In this document: in pieces, positions 1 through 8,084 of the stretch
Layout: every line of letters begins with the position of its first letter
Numbering within the stretch: position 1 is the stretch's first letter
Source of the DNA: an uncultured Burkholderiales bacterium
GTDB taxonomy: Bacteria; Pseudomonadota; Gammaproteobacteria; Burkholderiales; Burkholderiaceae
Assembly (NCBI GenBank): GCA_946480465.1
Contig: CAMLJY010000013.1
Span: forward strand, 58,917 to 122,916
Reading direction: 5' to 3'
DNA: 64,000 bases
The notes under the pieces: model-generated
What the model was told of the DNA's origin: nothing
Seen by the model: only the letters and a program-made list of their open reading frames with translations
Databases searched by the model: none
Program-made: the position numbers and the translations under genes

Positions 1-896
1 TTGGATTCAGGCGGGAGCCTGCGCCTAACGGTGTCGTGGCGCTGCAGGTCCGAGCCTGCGATACGGTGCGCTCCGGCATCGTCACCGAGTCCAACGTGAA
101 CACCAAAGGTTCATGCCACGTGAACGACATGATCTACGACCTGGAAGGCGGGGCGCACAAGGCGCACCTGACGGTCGACGCGATGGCCATGCTGAGGGTG
201 TCGGTGGGCCTCGTCAGTGCCCTGCCCGTGGTTCCCTCGGCGGCGCTGACCGTGCTGGGCAAGATCGACCAGAACGCCGGGACGCAATTGAATGCCGCCA
301 ACCCGGATCCCTTGACCGGGCTCGCGCTGCGAGCAGGCGGGACCATCGGGGATCCGGCGGCGGACATCAGGGCATCCGGTCCGGCAGGCAGCACAGCGGG
401 CGCCAGCTCACCGTCAGAGCCTGATCTGAACGGCCTGTCAGCCGATGAGTTCTTCCGGACCACGTTTGGCATGCCTCAAGCAACCTACATGCAACAGCCG
501 GCAGCCGTCCGGATTGATTGCAGTTCGGCGTGCAGCGCAAGTACCAAGTTGTTGCCCGCGATCGCGGCAGGCCCGACGCGGGTGATCTTCGTGGACGGAG
601 ACCTGAACCTCGACACGACGACCGCCATCGGATCGGCCGCGACACCGACGATGGTCGTCGTCACGAAGAATGTGACGGTATCGCAACCGATCGCATTCAA
701 CGGCGTGCTTTATGTCGGTGGCGATCTCTCATGGGGCGTGAATGGCGGCCTTGCCTCGGGGGCCGTGATCGTGGCCGGAAAGTACAACGGCAGCGGCAAT
801 GCCGCCTTCGCCTATGACCGAAAGATCGTCCAGCGGATCAACAAGTTCTATGGCTCATTCGTCCGCGTGCCCGGCGGCTGGATCACGGAGAGCTGA
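1..896 (+). CDS. PilX-like type IV pilus assembly protein, C-terminal part
   Basis: The reading frame is open from the left edge of the window (codons in phase with base 3), so the N-terminus lies outside and the GTG at 36 is probably internal. The visible part of about 295 residues is rich in Ala, Gly, Thr and Val and ends with a beta-rich block containing IFVDGDLNLDT, MVVVTKNVTV and FNGVLYVGGDL, then FVRVPGGW close to the end. That ending is familiar from PilX-type minor pilus proteins of Burkholderiales, which help start pilus assembly and sit at the pilus tip. The stop lies one base before the GTG of the PilV-like gene, so the two are translated from one message. The exact subfamily cannot be fixed without the missing N-terminal prepilin segment. 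Confidence 0.7.
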   Translation, partial: GFRREPAPNGVVALQVRACDTVRSGIVTESNVNTKGSCHVNDMIYDLEGGAHKAHLTVDAMAMLRVSVGLVSALPVVPSAALTVLGKIDQNAGTQLNAANPDPLTGLALRAGGTIGDPAADIRASGPAGSTAGASSPSEPDLNGLSADEFFRTTFGMPQATYMQQPAAVRIDCSSACSASTKLLPAIAAGPTRVIFVDGDLNLDTTTAIGSAATPTMVVVTKNVTVSQPIAFNGVLYVGGDLSWGVNGGLASGAVIVAGKYNGSGNAAFAYDRKIVQRINKFYGSFVRVPGGWITES

Positions 897-897
897 C

Positions 898-2397
898 GTG
901 CTTCGAATCAATCGAAAGCCGCAACGCGGCGTGTCACTCGTCGAAGCCCTGGTTTCAATGGCGATCATGGGCTTCGGCATGCTCGCGATCGTTGGGGTCC
1001 AAGGAACGCTGCGCTTCAACGGTGACGTGTCGAAGCAGCGCAGCGAAGCCACGCGGCTGGCCGAGCAGGAATTGGAGCGCTTGCGCAGTTTCTCGCAAGT
1101 GGCGAGTGGCGCCGAGGACGAGACGGAGTTCGAAGCGCTCGAGAGCGCCACCGCGACTCACTCCCCTTCCGGTGCCAACGCCACATTCACGTTGACGCGC
1201 ACCATTCTTCCTGCCCCGGACGGCAGCAGCAGAATGGTCCACGTGGTGGTCGATTGGTTCGATCGCACCGGCCAGAGACGCGAAGTCTCGATGCACGACA
1301 TGCTGGCACGCGTGGACCCCGTGCTGTCCGGGCTGGTGAAGGCCGCCAAGCCGCTGACTCCGATTGGCCGGAGGAACAAGCGTCATCCGACCATACCCGA
1401 AAGGGCTCATGACCTGGGGGATGGCGGCACCAGCATATTCAAGCCGGTTGAATCCGGAACCGAGGCGTGGGTGTTCAATAACTCGACTGGCGAGATCACC
1501 CACGTTTGCACGGTCAGTGCCTCAGCGACATCCGACTCGCTGACTTCAACTGACGGCTGCGGCAAGGCGCTTGAGATCACGGCGTTGCTGCTCTCGGGCG
1601 AGATTCGATTCAACCTGCGAGGCAGCGCCAAGAACCTGGGGACGGAGAGCGCTCTCAAGCCCGTCGCTGCCGGCGACGTAGCGTGGGTTATCGATCACGC
1701 CACGCAAAATCTGGTCCGGATCTGCCCCGTGTCATCGGGTGCGGCGACAGATTCGTTGACGGACGTCCCCTCTTCTTCTGATTGCGAATTTCCGGCTCTA
1801 CCGGTACGCATCGCCCCGTTCGAACCGACCGACGCCACTCATACGCTCGCGGCTGCGGATTCGGAGAATCCCTTGTGGCCATCGATTCCGGTGACCGTGA
1901 AGCTCGACACCACGGTGGCGTATCCCAAGGACCAGATGCCGGACATGACCTGCTATTCGGATGCGCAGACCGGCCGATTCGCGCCCGCAATCACTCATCC
2001 GGTACAACGAGCCGTCCAGTACTTCTGCATCATCAAACGCACTCCACTGACGAAGGATGGCTGGGGGGGGCGCACCATGGTGGAGCCGGTGGGATTCTCG
2101 GACAGCACGGCAGCAGACGGTACGGCAGCAAAATGGTCCATCGGCGACGTCGCAGGGACCTACCGCGTCTGCCGCTACACCACCGCGAGCAGCGACTACA
2201 CGAGCAACGAGGACCATCCCGCGTACTACTCGAAGAACGAGGCGGGTTGCTCCGGTTTCTGCCGGAGAGTGACCGGAAACCTGATCAATCAGAATTTCCT
2301 GATCATCGACGGGACGAAGTCCTGCCCCACGGACACTGCGGTCAATCCCTCCGCGGGCGACCTGATCAACGGCAATACGCGGCAGCACCAACCTTGA
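898..2397 (+). CDS. pilV: PilV-like type IV minor prepilin with large C-terminal region
   Basis: The GTG at 898 starts a protein whose residues 11-30 form a class III signal: RGVSLVEALVSMAIMGFGML. Gly11 is the cleavage position for the prepilin peptidase and Glu16 the conserved fifth residue of the mature pilin, followed by the hydrophobic helix. The start is fixed by this signal and by tight coupling to the preceding stop. At 499 residues it is far longer than ordinary PilV (usually under 200). The extra region contains two related blocks, near residues 182-225 (GTEAWVFNNSTGEITHVC) and 255-300 (GDVAWVIDHATQNLVRIC), each followed by TSDSLT or ATDSLTD, so an internal duplication is likely. A run of eight G lies inside the gene at 2063-2070. 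It probably displays an adhesive domain on a pilus. Confidence 0.75.
   Translation: MLRINRKPQRGVSLVEALVSMAIMGFGMLAIVGVQGTLRFNGDVSKQRSEATRLAEQELERLRSFSQVASGAEDETEFEALESATATHSPSGANATFTLTRTILPAPDGSSRMVHVVVDWFDRTGQRREVSMHDMLARVDPVLSGLVKAAKPLTPIGRRNKRHPTIPERAHDLGDGGTSIFKPVESGTEAWVFNNSTGEITHVCTVSASATSDSLTSTDGCGKALEITALLLSGEIRFNLRGSAKNLGTESALKPVAAGDVAWVIDHATQNLVRICPVSSGAATDSLTDVPSSSDCEFPALPVRIAPFEPTDATHTLAAADSENPLWPSIPVTVKLDTTVAYPKDQMPDMTCYSDAQTGRFAPAITHPVQRAVQYFCIIKRTPLTKDGWGGRTMVEPVGFSDSTAADGTAAKWSIGDVAGTYRVCRYTTASSDYTSNEDHPAYYSKNEAGCSGFCRRVTGNLINQNFLIIDGTKSCPTDTAVNPSAGDLINGNTRQHQP
2063..2070 (+). repeat. G8 homopolymer inside the pilV-like gene
   Basis: Eight consecutive G within the codons for Gly-Trp-Gly-Gly near residue 390 of the PilV-like protein. 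Tracts of this length can slip during replication. One frame shift here would replace the last 110 or so residues with an alternative frame that stays open to about 2621. Phase variation is a possibility only; eight G is at the short end for it. Confidence 0.5.
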
Positions 2398-2417
2398 ACG
2401 CCGCCGCAGCAGCGACC

Positions 2418-2515
2418 GTTCAGTGGCTGCCGTTCAGTGGCTGCCGTTCAGTGGCTCCCGTTCAGTGGCTGCCGTTCAGTGGCTGCCGTTCAGTGGCTGC
2501 CGTTCAGTGGCTGCC
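2418..2515. repeat. 14-bp tandem repeat, seven copies
   Basis: The unit GTTCAGTGGCTGCC is repeated seven times head to tail directly after the pilV stop; only the third copy differs (CTCCC instead of CTGCC). The array is followed by a degenerate half unit (GTTTGGCGGCC). Because 14 is not a multiple of three it is unlikely to be coding. It lies between the pilus genes and the convergent small gene at 2605-2820. Confidence 0.9.
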
Positions 2516-2604
2516 GTTTGGCGGCCGTTTCGTGATCCTCCCGGCGGCCGAGCCTGCGCCGCCGCAGCAGAGCGGGCGTGGTTGGTCCCGCAGACCTGCT
2601 TCAG

Positions 2605-2820
2605 TCAGTGCAGGCGCGTGACCCTCACCGCCGGCGTCCGGAACTCGCGTCCGACGACCGCGCGGGCATAGAGGTAGTTGCAGCGGGCGCGCTCGCTGAG
2701 CGCGTCCATGTCGACGAGGCCCGACTCATCGCAGGGGAAGGACAAGGCGCGCCCCTCGTTGAACAGGGATTCGAAGCGCAGTTCGTAATCGGCAGCTTGT
2801 GCTTGGGTGGCGTTCGACAT
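2605..2820 (-). CDS. Small conserved protein of unknown function, paralogue of 12940-13209
   Basis: A 71-residue soluble protein with no signal peptide. The start ATG at 2820 is preferred over the upstream codon at 2838 because GGGAGAA lies a normal distance before it. The core contains GRALSFPCDESG, then VDMDALSERAR, then YLYARAVVGREF. The gene at 12940-13209 has the same blocks (GRRLLAFPCSPSG, VEIDLLSAQAR, YLFARALRGRDY), so the two are clear paralogues sitting at the two ends of the fucose operon. It is the last minus-strand gene after the UxaA-family dehydratase, separated by 207 bases, and may have its own promoter. I do not recognise the family and assign no function. Confidence 0.75.
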   Translation of the reverse strand: MSNATQAQAADYELRFESLFNEGRALSFPCDESGLVDMDALSERARCNYLYARAVVGREFRTPAVRVTRLH

Positions 2821-3027
2821 GATGTTCTCCCGAGCCAATGGATCACCGTATGGCTGGAAGCTTAGGCGCGCGCCGGTTTCAGCGCGCTGTCACAACGCCG
2901 ATGTATGGGGTCGGTGCCGTTCCGCGCCTGCTGTAGGAATTTGTCCGACGTCCCGGCGCGTGGGCGGCCCCGTGGCGCATCCTGCCTGGCACGTCGTTCG
3001 CACCGATCGCCGCGGCCGGGTCGCGCG

Positions 3028-4572
3028 TCACAGGACGGCGCCGAGCGACCAGGGCACGAATTCGTGGTCGCCCAGCCCGTGCAGCTCGCTCAGCGTGCGT
3101 TCGCCGGAGGCGGTGGCCAGCATCAGCTGGAACAGGCGCTCGCCGGCTTCGTCCACACTGAGGCGGCCATCGACGATCTCGCCCGCGTTGAAGTCCATGT
3201 CCAGGCTCATGCGGCGGAACATCGGCGTGTTGGTCGCCAGCTTGAGCGAGGGCGTTGGCTTGCAGCCGAAGGTCGACCCGCGGCCGGTCGTGAAGCAGAT
3301 CAGGTTGGCGCCGCCGGCCACCTGGCCGGTGGCGGAGACGGGGTCGAAGCCGGGGGTGTCCATGAAGACCAGGCCGCGCGTGCGCACGGCTTCGGCGTAG
3401 CCGATCACGTCCATCAGCCCGCTGCCGCCGCCCTTGGCCACCGCGCCCAGGGACTTCTCCAGGATGGTGGTGATGCCACCCGCCTTGTTGCCTGGCGAGG
3501 GGTTGTTGTCCATCGCCGTGCCGTTGCGCGCGGTGTAGTCCTCCCACCAGCGCAGCCGCTCGAGCAGGCGCTGCGCCACCTCGGTCGTGGCCGCGCGCGC
3601 GGTCAGCAGGTGCTCGGCGCCGTGGATCTCAGGCGTTTCGGACAGGATGGCCGTGCCGCCGTGCCGCACCAGCCGGTCCACCGCCGCGCCCAGCGCCGGG
3701 TTGGCGCTGATGCCGGAGTAACCGTCGGAACCGCCGCACTGCAGGCCCACCACCAGGTGGCTGGCGGGTACCGTGCTGCGCCGGGCGGCGGCCGCGGCCT
3801 CGACCATCTGGCGCACGATGGCAATGCCTTCGGCGATCGCGGAGCGCGTGCCGCCGGTGTCCTGGATGGTCAGCGTGCGGATGCGCGAGGGCTTGGCGCC
3901 CTTCGCCAGGCCCTGCGCCAGTTCGTCCACCTGGTTCACCTCGCAGCCCAGCCCCACCACGAGCACGGCGGCGAAGTTGGGGTGCAGCGCGTAGCCGCGC
4001 AGCGTGCGCCGCAGCAAGTCCATGCCCTCGCCCTGCCCGCTCATGCCGCAGCCGGTGCCGTGGGTGAGCGCGACCACGCCATCCACGCCCGGCCAGCGGT
4101 CCAGCGCCGGCCCGGCGAAGGCCTGGGCAATGGCCCGGCAAACGGTGGCCGAGCAGTTGACGGAGGCGATGACGCCGACGAAGTTGCGCGTGCCGACGCG
4201 GCCGTCCGCTCGCGCATAACCCTCGAAGGTAGCGGCCCTGGGCGACGGCACGGTGGCGTTGTAGGCGCTGCCGGCCGCGCCCGCGGCACCGGCGCCGCCC
4301 ACCTCCACGTTGTGCACGTGCACGTGATCGCCGGCCGCGATGGGCACGCTGGCCACGCCGATGACCTGGCCGTACTTCAGCACCACCTCGCCGCGGTTGA
4401 TGGGCCGTAGCGCGATCTTGTGCCCGGGCGCGATGGCCGCGCGCACCGGCAGGGGCGCCGGCCCTGCCTGCTCGATCACCTCGCCGGCTGCCAGTGCCAC
4501 CCGTGCGACCGCGGTGTTGTCGCGGGCATGCAGCACCAGCAGCGGAGGAACCGGCACCTGTTCAGTCGACAT
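3028..4572 (-). CDS. UxaA-family sugar-acid dehydratase (altronate or L-fuconate dehydratase)
   Basis: 514 residues with the domain order of altronate/galactarate dehydratases: an N-terminal SAF-like domain (about residues 1-95, ending in GDHVHVHNVE) and a long catalytic part with VNCSATV, THGTGCGMSGQGEG, VVGLGCEVNQ and LQCGGSDGYSG. E. coli UxaA has the same layout and similar length. The family removes water from aldonic acids to give 2-keto-3-deoxy acids and depends on a metal. Here it shares an operon with a fucose-dehydrogenase-like reductase and a fuconolactonase-like protein, and UxaA-family members acting on L-fuconate and D-arabinonate are known, so L-fuconate is the favoured substrate (inference). 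The UxaB-like neighbour keeps altronate possible. Its start overlaps the mutarotase stop by 11 bases. Confidence 0.85.
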   Translation of the reverse strand: MSTEQVPVPPLLVLHARDNTAVARVALAAGEVIEQAGPAPLPVRAAIAPGHKIALRPINRGEVVLKYGQVIGVASVPIAAGDHVHVHNVEVGGAGAAGAAGSAYNATVPSPRAATFEGYARADGRVGTRNFVGVIASVNCSATVCRAIAQAFAGPALDRWPGVDGVVALTHGTGCGMSGQGEGMDLLRRTLRGYALHPNFAAVLVVGLGCEVNQVDELAQGLAKGAKPSRIRTLTIQDTGGTRSAIAEGIAIVRQMVEAAAAARRSTVPASHLVVGLQCGGSDGYSGISANPALGAAVDRLVRHGGTAILSETPEIHGAEHLLTARAATTEVAQRLLERLRWWEDYTARNGTAMDNNPSPGNKAGGITTILEKSLGAVAKGGGSGLMDVIGYAEAVRTRGLVFMDTPGFDPVSATGQVAGGANLICFTTGRGSTFGCKPTPSLKLATNTPMFRRMSLDMDFNAGEIVDGRLSVDEAGERLFQLMLATASGERTLSELHGLGDHEFVPWSLGAVL

Positions 4573-4891
4573 GGAAAACGCTCTCCATCATCGCCCAGTG
4601 CTCGCCCGGCCCGCGGCTCGCCAGCGGCTGCTGGCAGGGGCTGCAGAAGGTCCACCAGCGCCGGGTGTCGGGGTCGGCGGCGATGGCCGCCATGTCGGCC
4701 TCGAAATCGCTGCCGTGGTATTCCCAGTAGCCGAACAGCAGGTTCTCCGGCTCACGCAGGAAGATGCTGTAGTTGCGGATGTGGGACGCGGCCAGCCGCG
4801 CCAGCACGGCGGGCCAGACGGCGGCATGCAGCCGCTTGTAGTCGGCGATGCGGTCCGGCGCGATGCCGATGACCATGCCCATGCGTTGCAC
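4562..4891 (-). CDS. RhaM-type L-rhamnose/L-fucose mutarotase
   Basis: 109 residues, close to the 104 of E. coli RhaM. Conserved features include the early GMVIGI strand, YKRLHAAVWPAV with the family histidine, NYSIFL, the LFGYWEY core and a tryptophan pair near TRRWW. The family interconverts alpha and beta anomers of 6-deoxyhexoses in the cytoplasm. The GTG at 4891 is chosen as start because GAGGAGG lies eight bases upstream; the ATG at 4882 would be too far from it. Located between the UxaB-like and UxaA-like genes, it probably supplies the right anomer of L-fucose to the dehydrogenase. Rhamnose remains possible by family, but no rhamnose isomerase or kinase is present. Confidence 0.82.
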   Translation of the reverse strand: MQRMGMVIGIAPDRIADYKRLHAAVWPAVLARLAASHIRNYSIFLREPENLLFGYWEYHGSDFEADMAAIAADPDTRRWWTFCSPCQQPLASRGPGEHWAMMESVFHVD

Positions 4892-4911
4892 CGTGGGTTC
4901 CTCCTCGGGGA

Positions 4912-6042
4912 TCAGTGCGTGGCCAGCACCGCGCGCAGGCGCGGCTGGGCCAGGTCGGGAAGGTGCGCGCGCGCCAGCTCGATGCAGGGTGCGACGCGGC
5001 GCGCCTTCTTCTGCGCGTGGTTCTGCGCGATGTCGGCCAGGCGATGGGCCAGGAAGGGGTTGAGCAGGCGCTCGCGCAGTTCGGCCAGGTAGGCGCGCGC
5101 GCCGGGGCCGTCGCCCAGCGCATCGAACAGGGGCAGCACCTCGCGCTCCCACACGGCTTCCAGCGCTTGGCGCAAGGTCGGCGTCTGCAGGGCCTGCAGC
5201 ACTGTCATGCCGGCCGGGTGCCCCGCCTTCATCCATGCGTCGGCCAGCACCGTGTGGCCCAGGTTCAGCAGGAAGAGCTTGCGCCGCTCGAAGGGGCCCA
5301 GGTCGTCGGTGAGCACGACGGCGGGGTGGCGGCAAGGCAGTTGCAGCCGTGGCTGACGCTCGATGGCCCACAGTGCATAGGGCTCGGCCACCGCGCCCAC
5401 CGGCTCCAGCGCCTCCGAGACGATGCGGTCCACCAGCGAATTCGCCCACACCGGCTGCCGCCGCAGCCAGTCCACGAATACCGGCGCGCAGGCCCAGTCG
5501 CGCGCGAGCGTGGCGACGATCTCGCGCAGCGCGTCACCGTTGCGGGACACCAGTTCGCAAGGCAGCAGGGTCAGCTCGGCCGCGGGCTGCGCGCACCAGC
5601 GGTCGTGCAGCAGCACCAGCAGCTTGGCGGGGAACGCGGCCGGTGCCGGCGCGTCGTCGGCCAACAGGTGCGGACCGTCGGCCGCGTCCGGCCGCCAGCC
5701 CTCGTCCGCGGTGTTGGAGACGATCACCCGCACCGGTCCGCGCACTCGCTCGCGCACGCTGGGCCAGTGCTCGCGTGCATCCAGCGCCTCGCGCACCGCG
5801 CGGCCGGTCTCGTGCCGCTCCACCGGCGCGCCGCCCTCCAGCCCGCGCACGATCACCGGGTAGCCGTGCGGCCGCGCCAGCGCCTGCATGCGCGCGACGC
5901 TGGCCGGGTGGCCGGTGGACTGCACGACGGTGATGCCGCCCAGCGCCTCTTCCCGCTCGGCCGCCTGCGACACGAACAGCGCGACGTGGGCCTGCAGGAA
6001 GCGGCTGGTGCCGAACTGAAGGATGGGGGGGTGCGCGTTCAT
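4912..6042 (-). CDS. UxaB-like / mannitol dehydrogenase family oxidoreductase, short form
   Basis: 376 residues. The N-terminus (ILQFGTSRFLQAHVALF) is the nucleotide-binding start typical of tagaturonate reductase UxaB and mannitol dehydrogenases. The catalytic Lys-Asn-His pattern is recognisable in RRKLFLLNLGHTVLADAW. UxaB of E. coli is about 480 residues, so this is a shorter branch of the family; no truncation is evident, since the ORF starts and ends cleanly. These enzymes oxidise or reduce a ketose or polyol with NAD(H). In this operon it could reduce a uronate product ahead of the UxaA-like dehydratase, or oxidise an intermediate of fucose breakdown; I cannot decide which. A run of seven C lies in codons 4-6. 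Confidence 0.72.
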   Translation of the reverse strand: MNAHPPILQFGTSRFLQAHVALFVSQAAEREEALGGITVVQSTGHPASVARMQALARPHGYPVIVRGLEGGAPVERHETGRAVREALDAREHWPSVRERVRGPVRVIVSNTADEGWRPDAADGPHLLADDAPAPAAFPAKLLVLLHDRWCAQPAAELTLLPCELVSRNGDALREIVATLARDWACAPVFVDWLRRQPVWANSLVDRIVSEALEPVGAVAEPYALWAIERQPRLQLPCRHPAVVLTDDLGPFERRKLFLLNLGHTVLADAWMKAGHPAGMTVLQALQTPTLRQALEAVWEREVLPLFDALGDGPGARAYLAELRERLLNPFLAHRLADIAQNHAQKKARRVAPCIELARAHLPDLAQPRLRAVLATH

Positions 6043-6094
6043 GGCGACATCGGCCGCGGCAAGGGGCGGGCGCCCCGGACCCGTTCAGGGCTTT

Positions 6095-7105
6095 TCAACA
6101 TTCGACGATGGCCTTGATCACGCCGGCAGCCGGGTCCAGCAGCTCCTCGAAGCGCGCGGGCACCTCGGCCAGCGCCAGGCGGTGGGTGGCCAAGGCGCGG
6201 TCGGGCACCTGGCCGGCCCGCATGGCCGCGGCCACGCTCTCGAAGTCTTCCGCGGTGGCGTTGCGGCTGGACAGCAGCGTGGCTTCGCGCTTGTGGAACT
6301 CCGGGTCGGAAAAACGGATGTCGCCCTGCACGATGGACACCAGCACATAACACCCAGTGTGAGCGACAAAGCGGAAGCCGCGCTCCATGGCCTGTGCGTT
6401 GCCGGTGGCGTCGAACACCGCATCGAAGAACTCGCCGTCCGTGAGGCGGGCCAGCTCGGCCTCGTCGCCCTGGCCCAGCGTGACGGCGGCGGCGACGCCG
6501 ACCTCGCCCCGTGCAAAGTCCAGGCGGTCGCGGCGGCCGTCCAGCGCGGTCACCTCGGCCCCGCGCAGCTTGGCGAAGATCATCGCCGCCAGGCCGATGG
6601 GGCCGGCACCCACCACCAGCACGCGCTGCCCGGCGCGCAGCTGCGCGCGCCGCACCGCATGCGCGCCGATGGCCAGGAACTCCAGCATCGCGGCCTGGTC
6701 CAGCGTCAGGCCCTCGGCCTTGCGCACCGCCTGGCGCGGCAGGCTCAGGTACTCGGTGAAGGCGCCGTCGCGGTGCACGCCCAGCACCTGGATGCGCACG
6801 CAGCAGTTGGGCTTGCCCTGGCGGCAGGCGATGCAGTGGCCGCAGGAGAGGTACGGCATCACGTACACGGGGTCGCCCGGCGCGAGGCCGCTGTCCGCAT
6901 CCGCCTCCTCCACCACGCCGGACAGCTCATGGCCCATCACCCGCGGGTAGCTCAGGTAGGGCTGATGGCCGGTGAAGATGTGCAGGTCGGTGCCGCACAC
7001 GCCGACGCGGCGCACGCGCAGCAGCACGTCGCCGGGGGCGCGGGACGGGCGTTCACCTTGCCGGGCCAGCAGTTGGCGGGGGGATTCGCAGACGACGGTG
7101 AGCAT
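6095..7105 (-). CDS. Zinc-dependent medium-chain dehydrogenase
   Basis: 336 residues with the MDR two-domain fold. The catalytic zinc ligands are visible in VGVCGTDLH and VMGHELSG, and the structural zinc cysteines in SCGHCIACRQGKPNCC. The NAD(P)-binding motif is VLVVGAGPIGLAA. Relatives include sorbitol, threonine and L-galactonate dehydrogenases. In the operon it follows the fuconolactonase-like gene by 52 bases and precedes the UxaB-like gene. A reasonable role is oxidation of 2-keto-3-deoxy-L-fuconate at C4, the step after dehydration in the oxidative fucose route, but that is inferred from position only. Confidence 0.82.
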   Translation of the reverse strand: MLTVVCESPRQLLARQGERPSRAPGDVLLRVRRVGVCGTDLHIFTGHQPYLSYPRVMGHELSGVVEEADADSGLAPGDPVYVMPYLSCGHCIACRQGKPNCCVRIQVLGVHRDGAFTEYLSLPRQAVRKAEGLTLDQAAMLEFLAIGAHAVRRAQLRAGQRVLVVGAGPIGLAAMIFAKLRGAEVTALDGRRDRLDFARGEVGVAAAVTLGQGDEAELARLTDGEFFDAVFDATGNAQAMERGFRFVAHTGCYVLVSIVQGDIRFSDPEFHKREATLLSSRNATAEDFESVAAAMRAGQVPDRALATHRLALAEVPARFEELLDPAAGVIKAIVEC

Positions 7106-7158
7106 GGGATGGCCAGGATTGCGGAACGGATGGGATGCGGGACGAGGCGCCGGGCGGA

Positions 7159-8067
7159 TCAGGCCGCGGGGTCGGCCGGCCCGTCGGGCGCCGCCGGCTT
7201 GCCCGGTGCCGCCGGCGCGTCCAGCCGGTACAGGCGCTGGGCATTGCCGCCGAAGAGGGCTGCCCGCTGCGCGTCACCGAGCGACGGGGCGATGGCATCG
7301 AACAGGGCGTGGCTCGTGTCCAGCCAGGCGCCAAAGTCAGCGGCCAGGCGCAGCACGGGCCAGTCGCTGCCCCACAGCAGACGCGCCGGGCCGAACAGCG
7401 TCCACAGCACCCGCACCCAGGGCAGCAGCGCCGGCAGGCTGCGGCGGTCTCCCGCTTCGGTGAGCAGGCCCGAGATCTTGCAGTGCACGTTCGGGCGCGC
7501 GGCCAGGCGTGCCAGGGCCTCGCGCCAGGAATCCATCTGCCCGATGGCGATCGGCGGCTTGGCGCCGTGGTCGATGACGATGGCCAGCCCCGGATGGCGC
7601 GCGGCAAAGGCATCCAGCGCGGCCAGGTGCCGCGTGAAGACCAGCGCATCGAAGACCAGCCGGTGTTCGCACATCGTCCGCGCCGCCGCATCGACGGCGC
7701 GGTCGGCGATCCAGCCGTCGTCGTCCAGGTCCTGCAGCATCGGCCGCAGGCCCTTCAGCCTGGGGTGTGCAGCCAGCGCGGCGATGCGCTGCGGCGCGTC
7801 GGGCGCCTTCAGGTCGGCCCAGCCGACGACACCGAGGATGAAGCCGTGCTGGTCGGCCAGCCGAAGCAGGCCCCGCGTATCTTCCTCATTAGGCATGGAC
7901 TGCACGACCACCGTGCCGTCGATGCCCGCGGCCTGCCGCAAGGGCTCGTAGTCCGATGGGGTGAAGTCGCGGTGGATGGCGGCCAGTTCGGGGGGCGGCC
8001 AATGCCCGGCGCGCTCGGCCAGGCGCCAGAAATGCTGGTGGGCGTCGATGCGGGGAATGGCGGGCAT
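7159..8067 (-). CDS. Amidohydrolase, probable L-fuconolactonase
   Basis: 302 residues of the amidohydrolase-2 superfamily. It begins IPRIDAHQHFWR, the metal-binding first strand of these TIM barrels, and ends with LLWGSDWPV, which carries the conserved catalytic aspartate. VVVQSMPNEEDTR and HPRLKGLRPMLQ are typical of the fuconolactonase/rhamnonolactonase branch. It would hydrolyse L-fucono-lactone from the aldo/keto reductase to L-fuconate in the cytoplasm. The ATG at 8067 follows the reductase stop by 17 bases, and the longer upstream reading lacks family sequence. The C-terminal tail (APAAPGKPAAPDG) is low complexity. Confidence 0.85.
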   Translation of the reverse strand: MPAIPRIDAHQHFWRLAERAGHWPPPELAAIHRDFTPSDYEPLRQAAGIDGTVVVQSMPNEEDTRGLLRLADQHGFILGVVGWADLKAPDAPQRIAALAAHPRLKGLRPMLQDLDDDGWIADRAVDAAARTMCEHRLVFDALVFTRHLAALDAFAARHPGLAIVIDHGAKPPIAIGQMDSWREALARLAARPNVHCKISGLLTEAGDRRSLPALLPWVRVLWTLFGPARLLWGSDWPVLRLAADFGAWLDTSHALFDAIAPSLGDAQRAALFGGNAQRLYRLDAPAAPGKPAAPDGPADPAA

Positions 8068-8084
8068 GTCAGGCGCTGCGGGCT

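Noticed and set aside
2865..2874. GGCGCGCGCC palindrome upstream of the small gene as an operator
   Set aside because: Alternating GC palindromes of this size are expected by chance in such GC-rich DNA.
2905..4410. Long plus-strand open frames opposite the dehydratase and dehydrogenase genes
   Set aside because: They are GC-rich antisense shadows with Arg/His/Gln-rich composition, no family motifs and no ribosome-binding sites.
6024..6031. C7 tract at the start of the UxaB-like gene as a phase switch
   Set aside because: Seven bases is within expectation for this composition, and catabolic genes are rarely phase variable.
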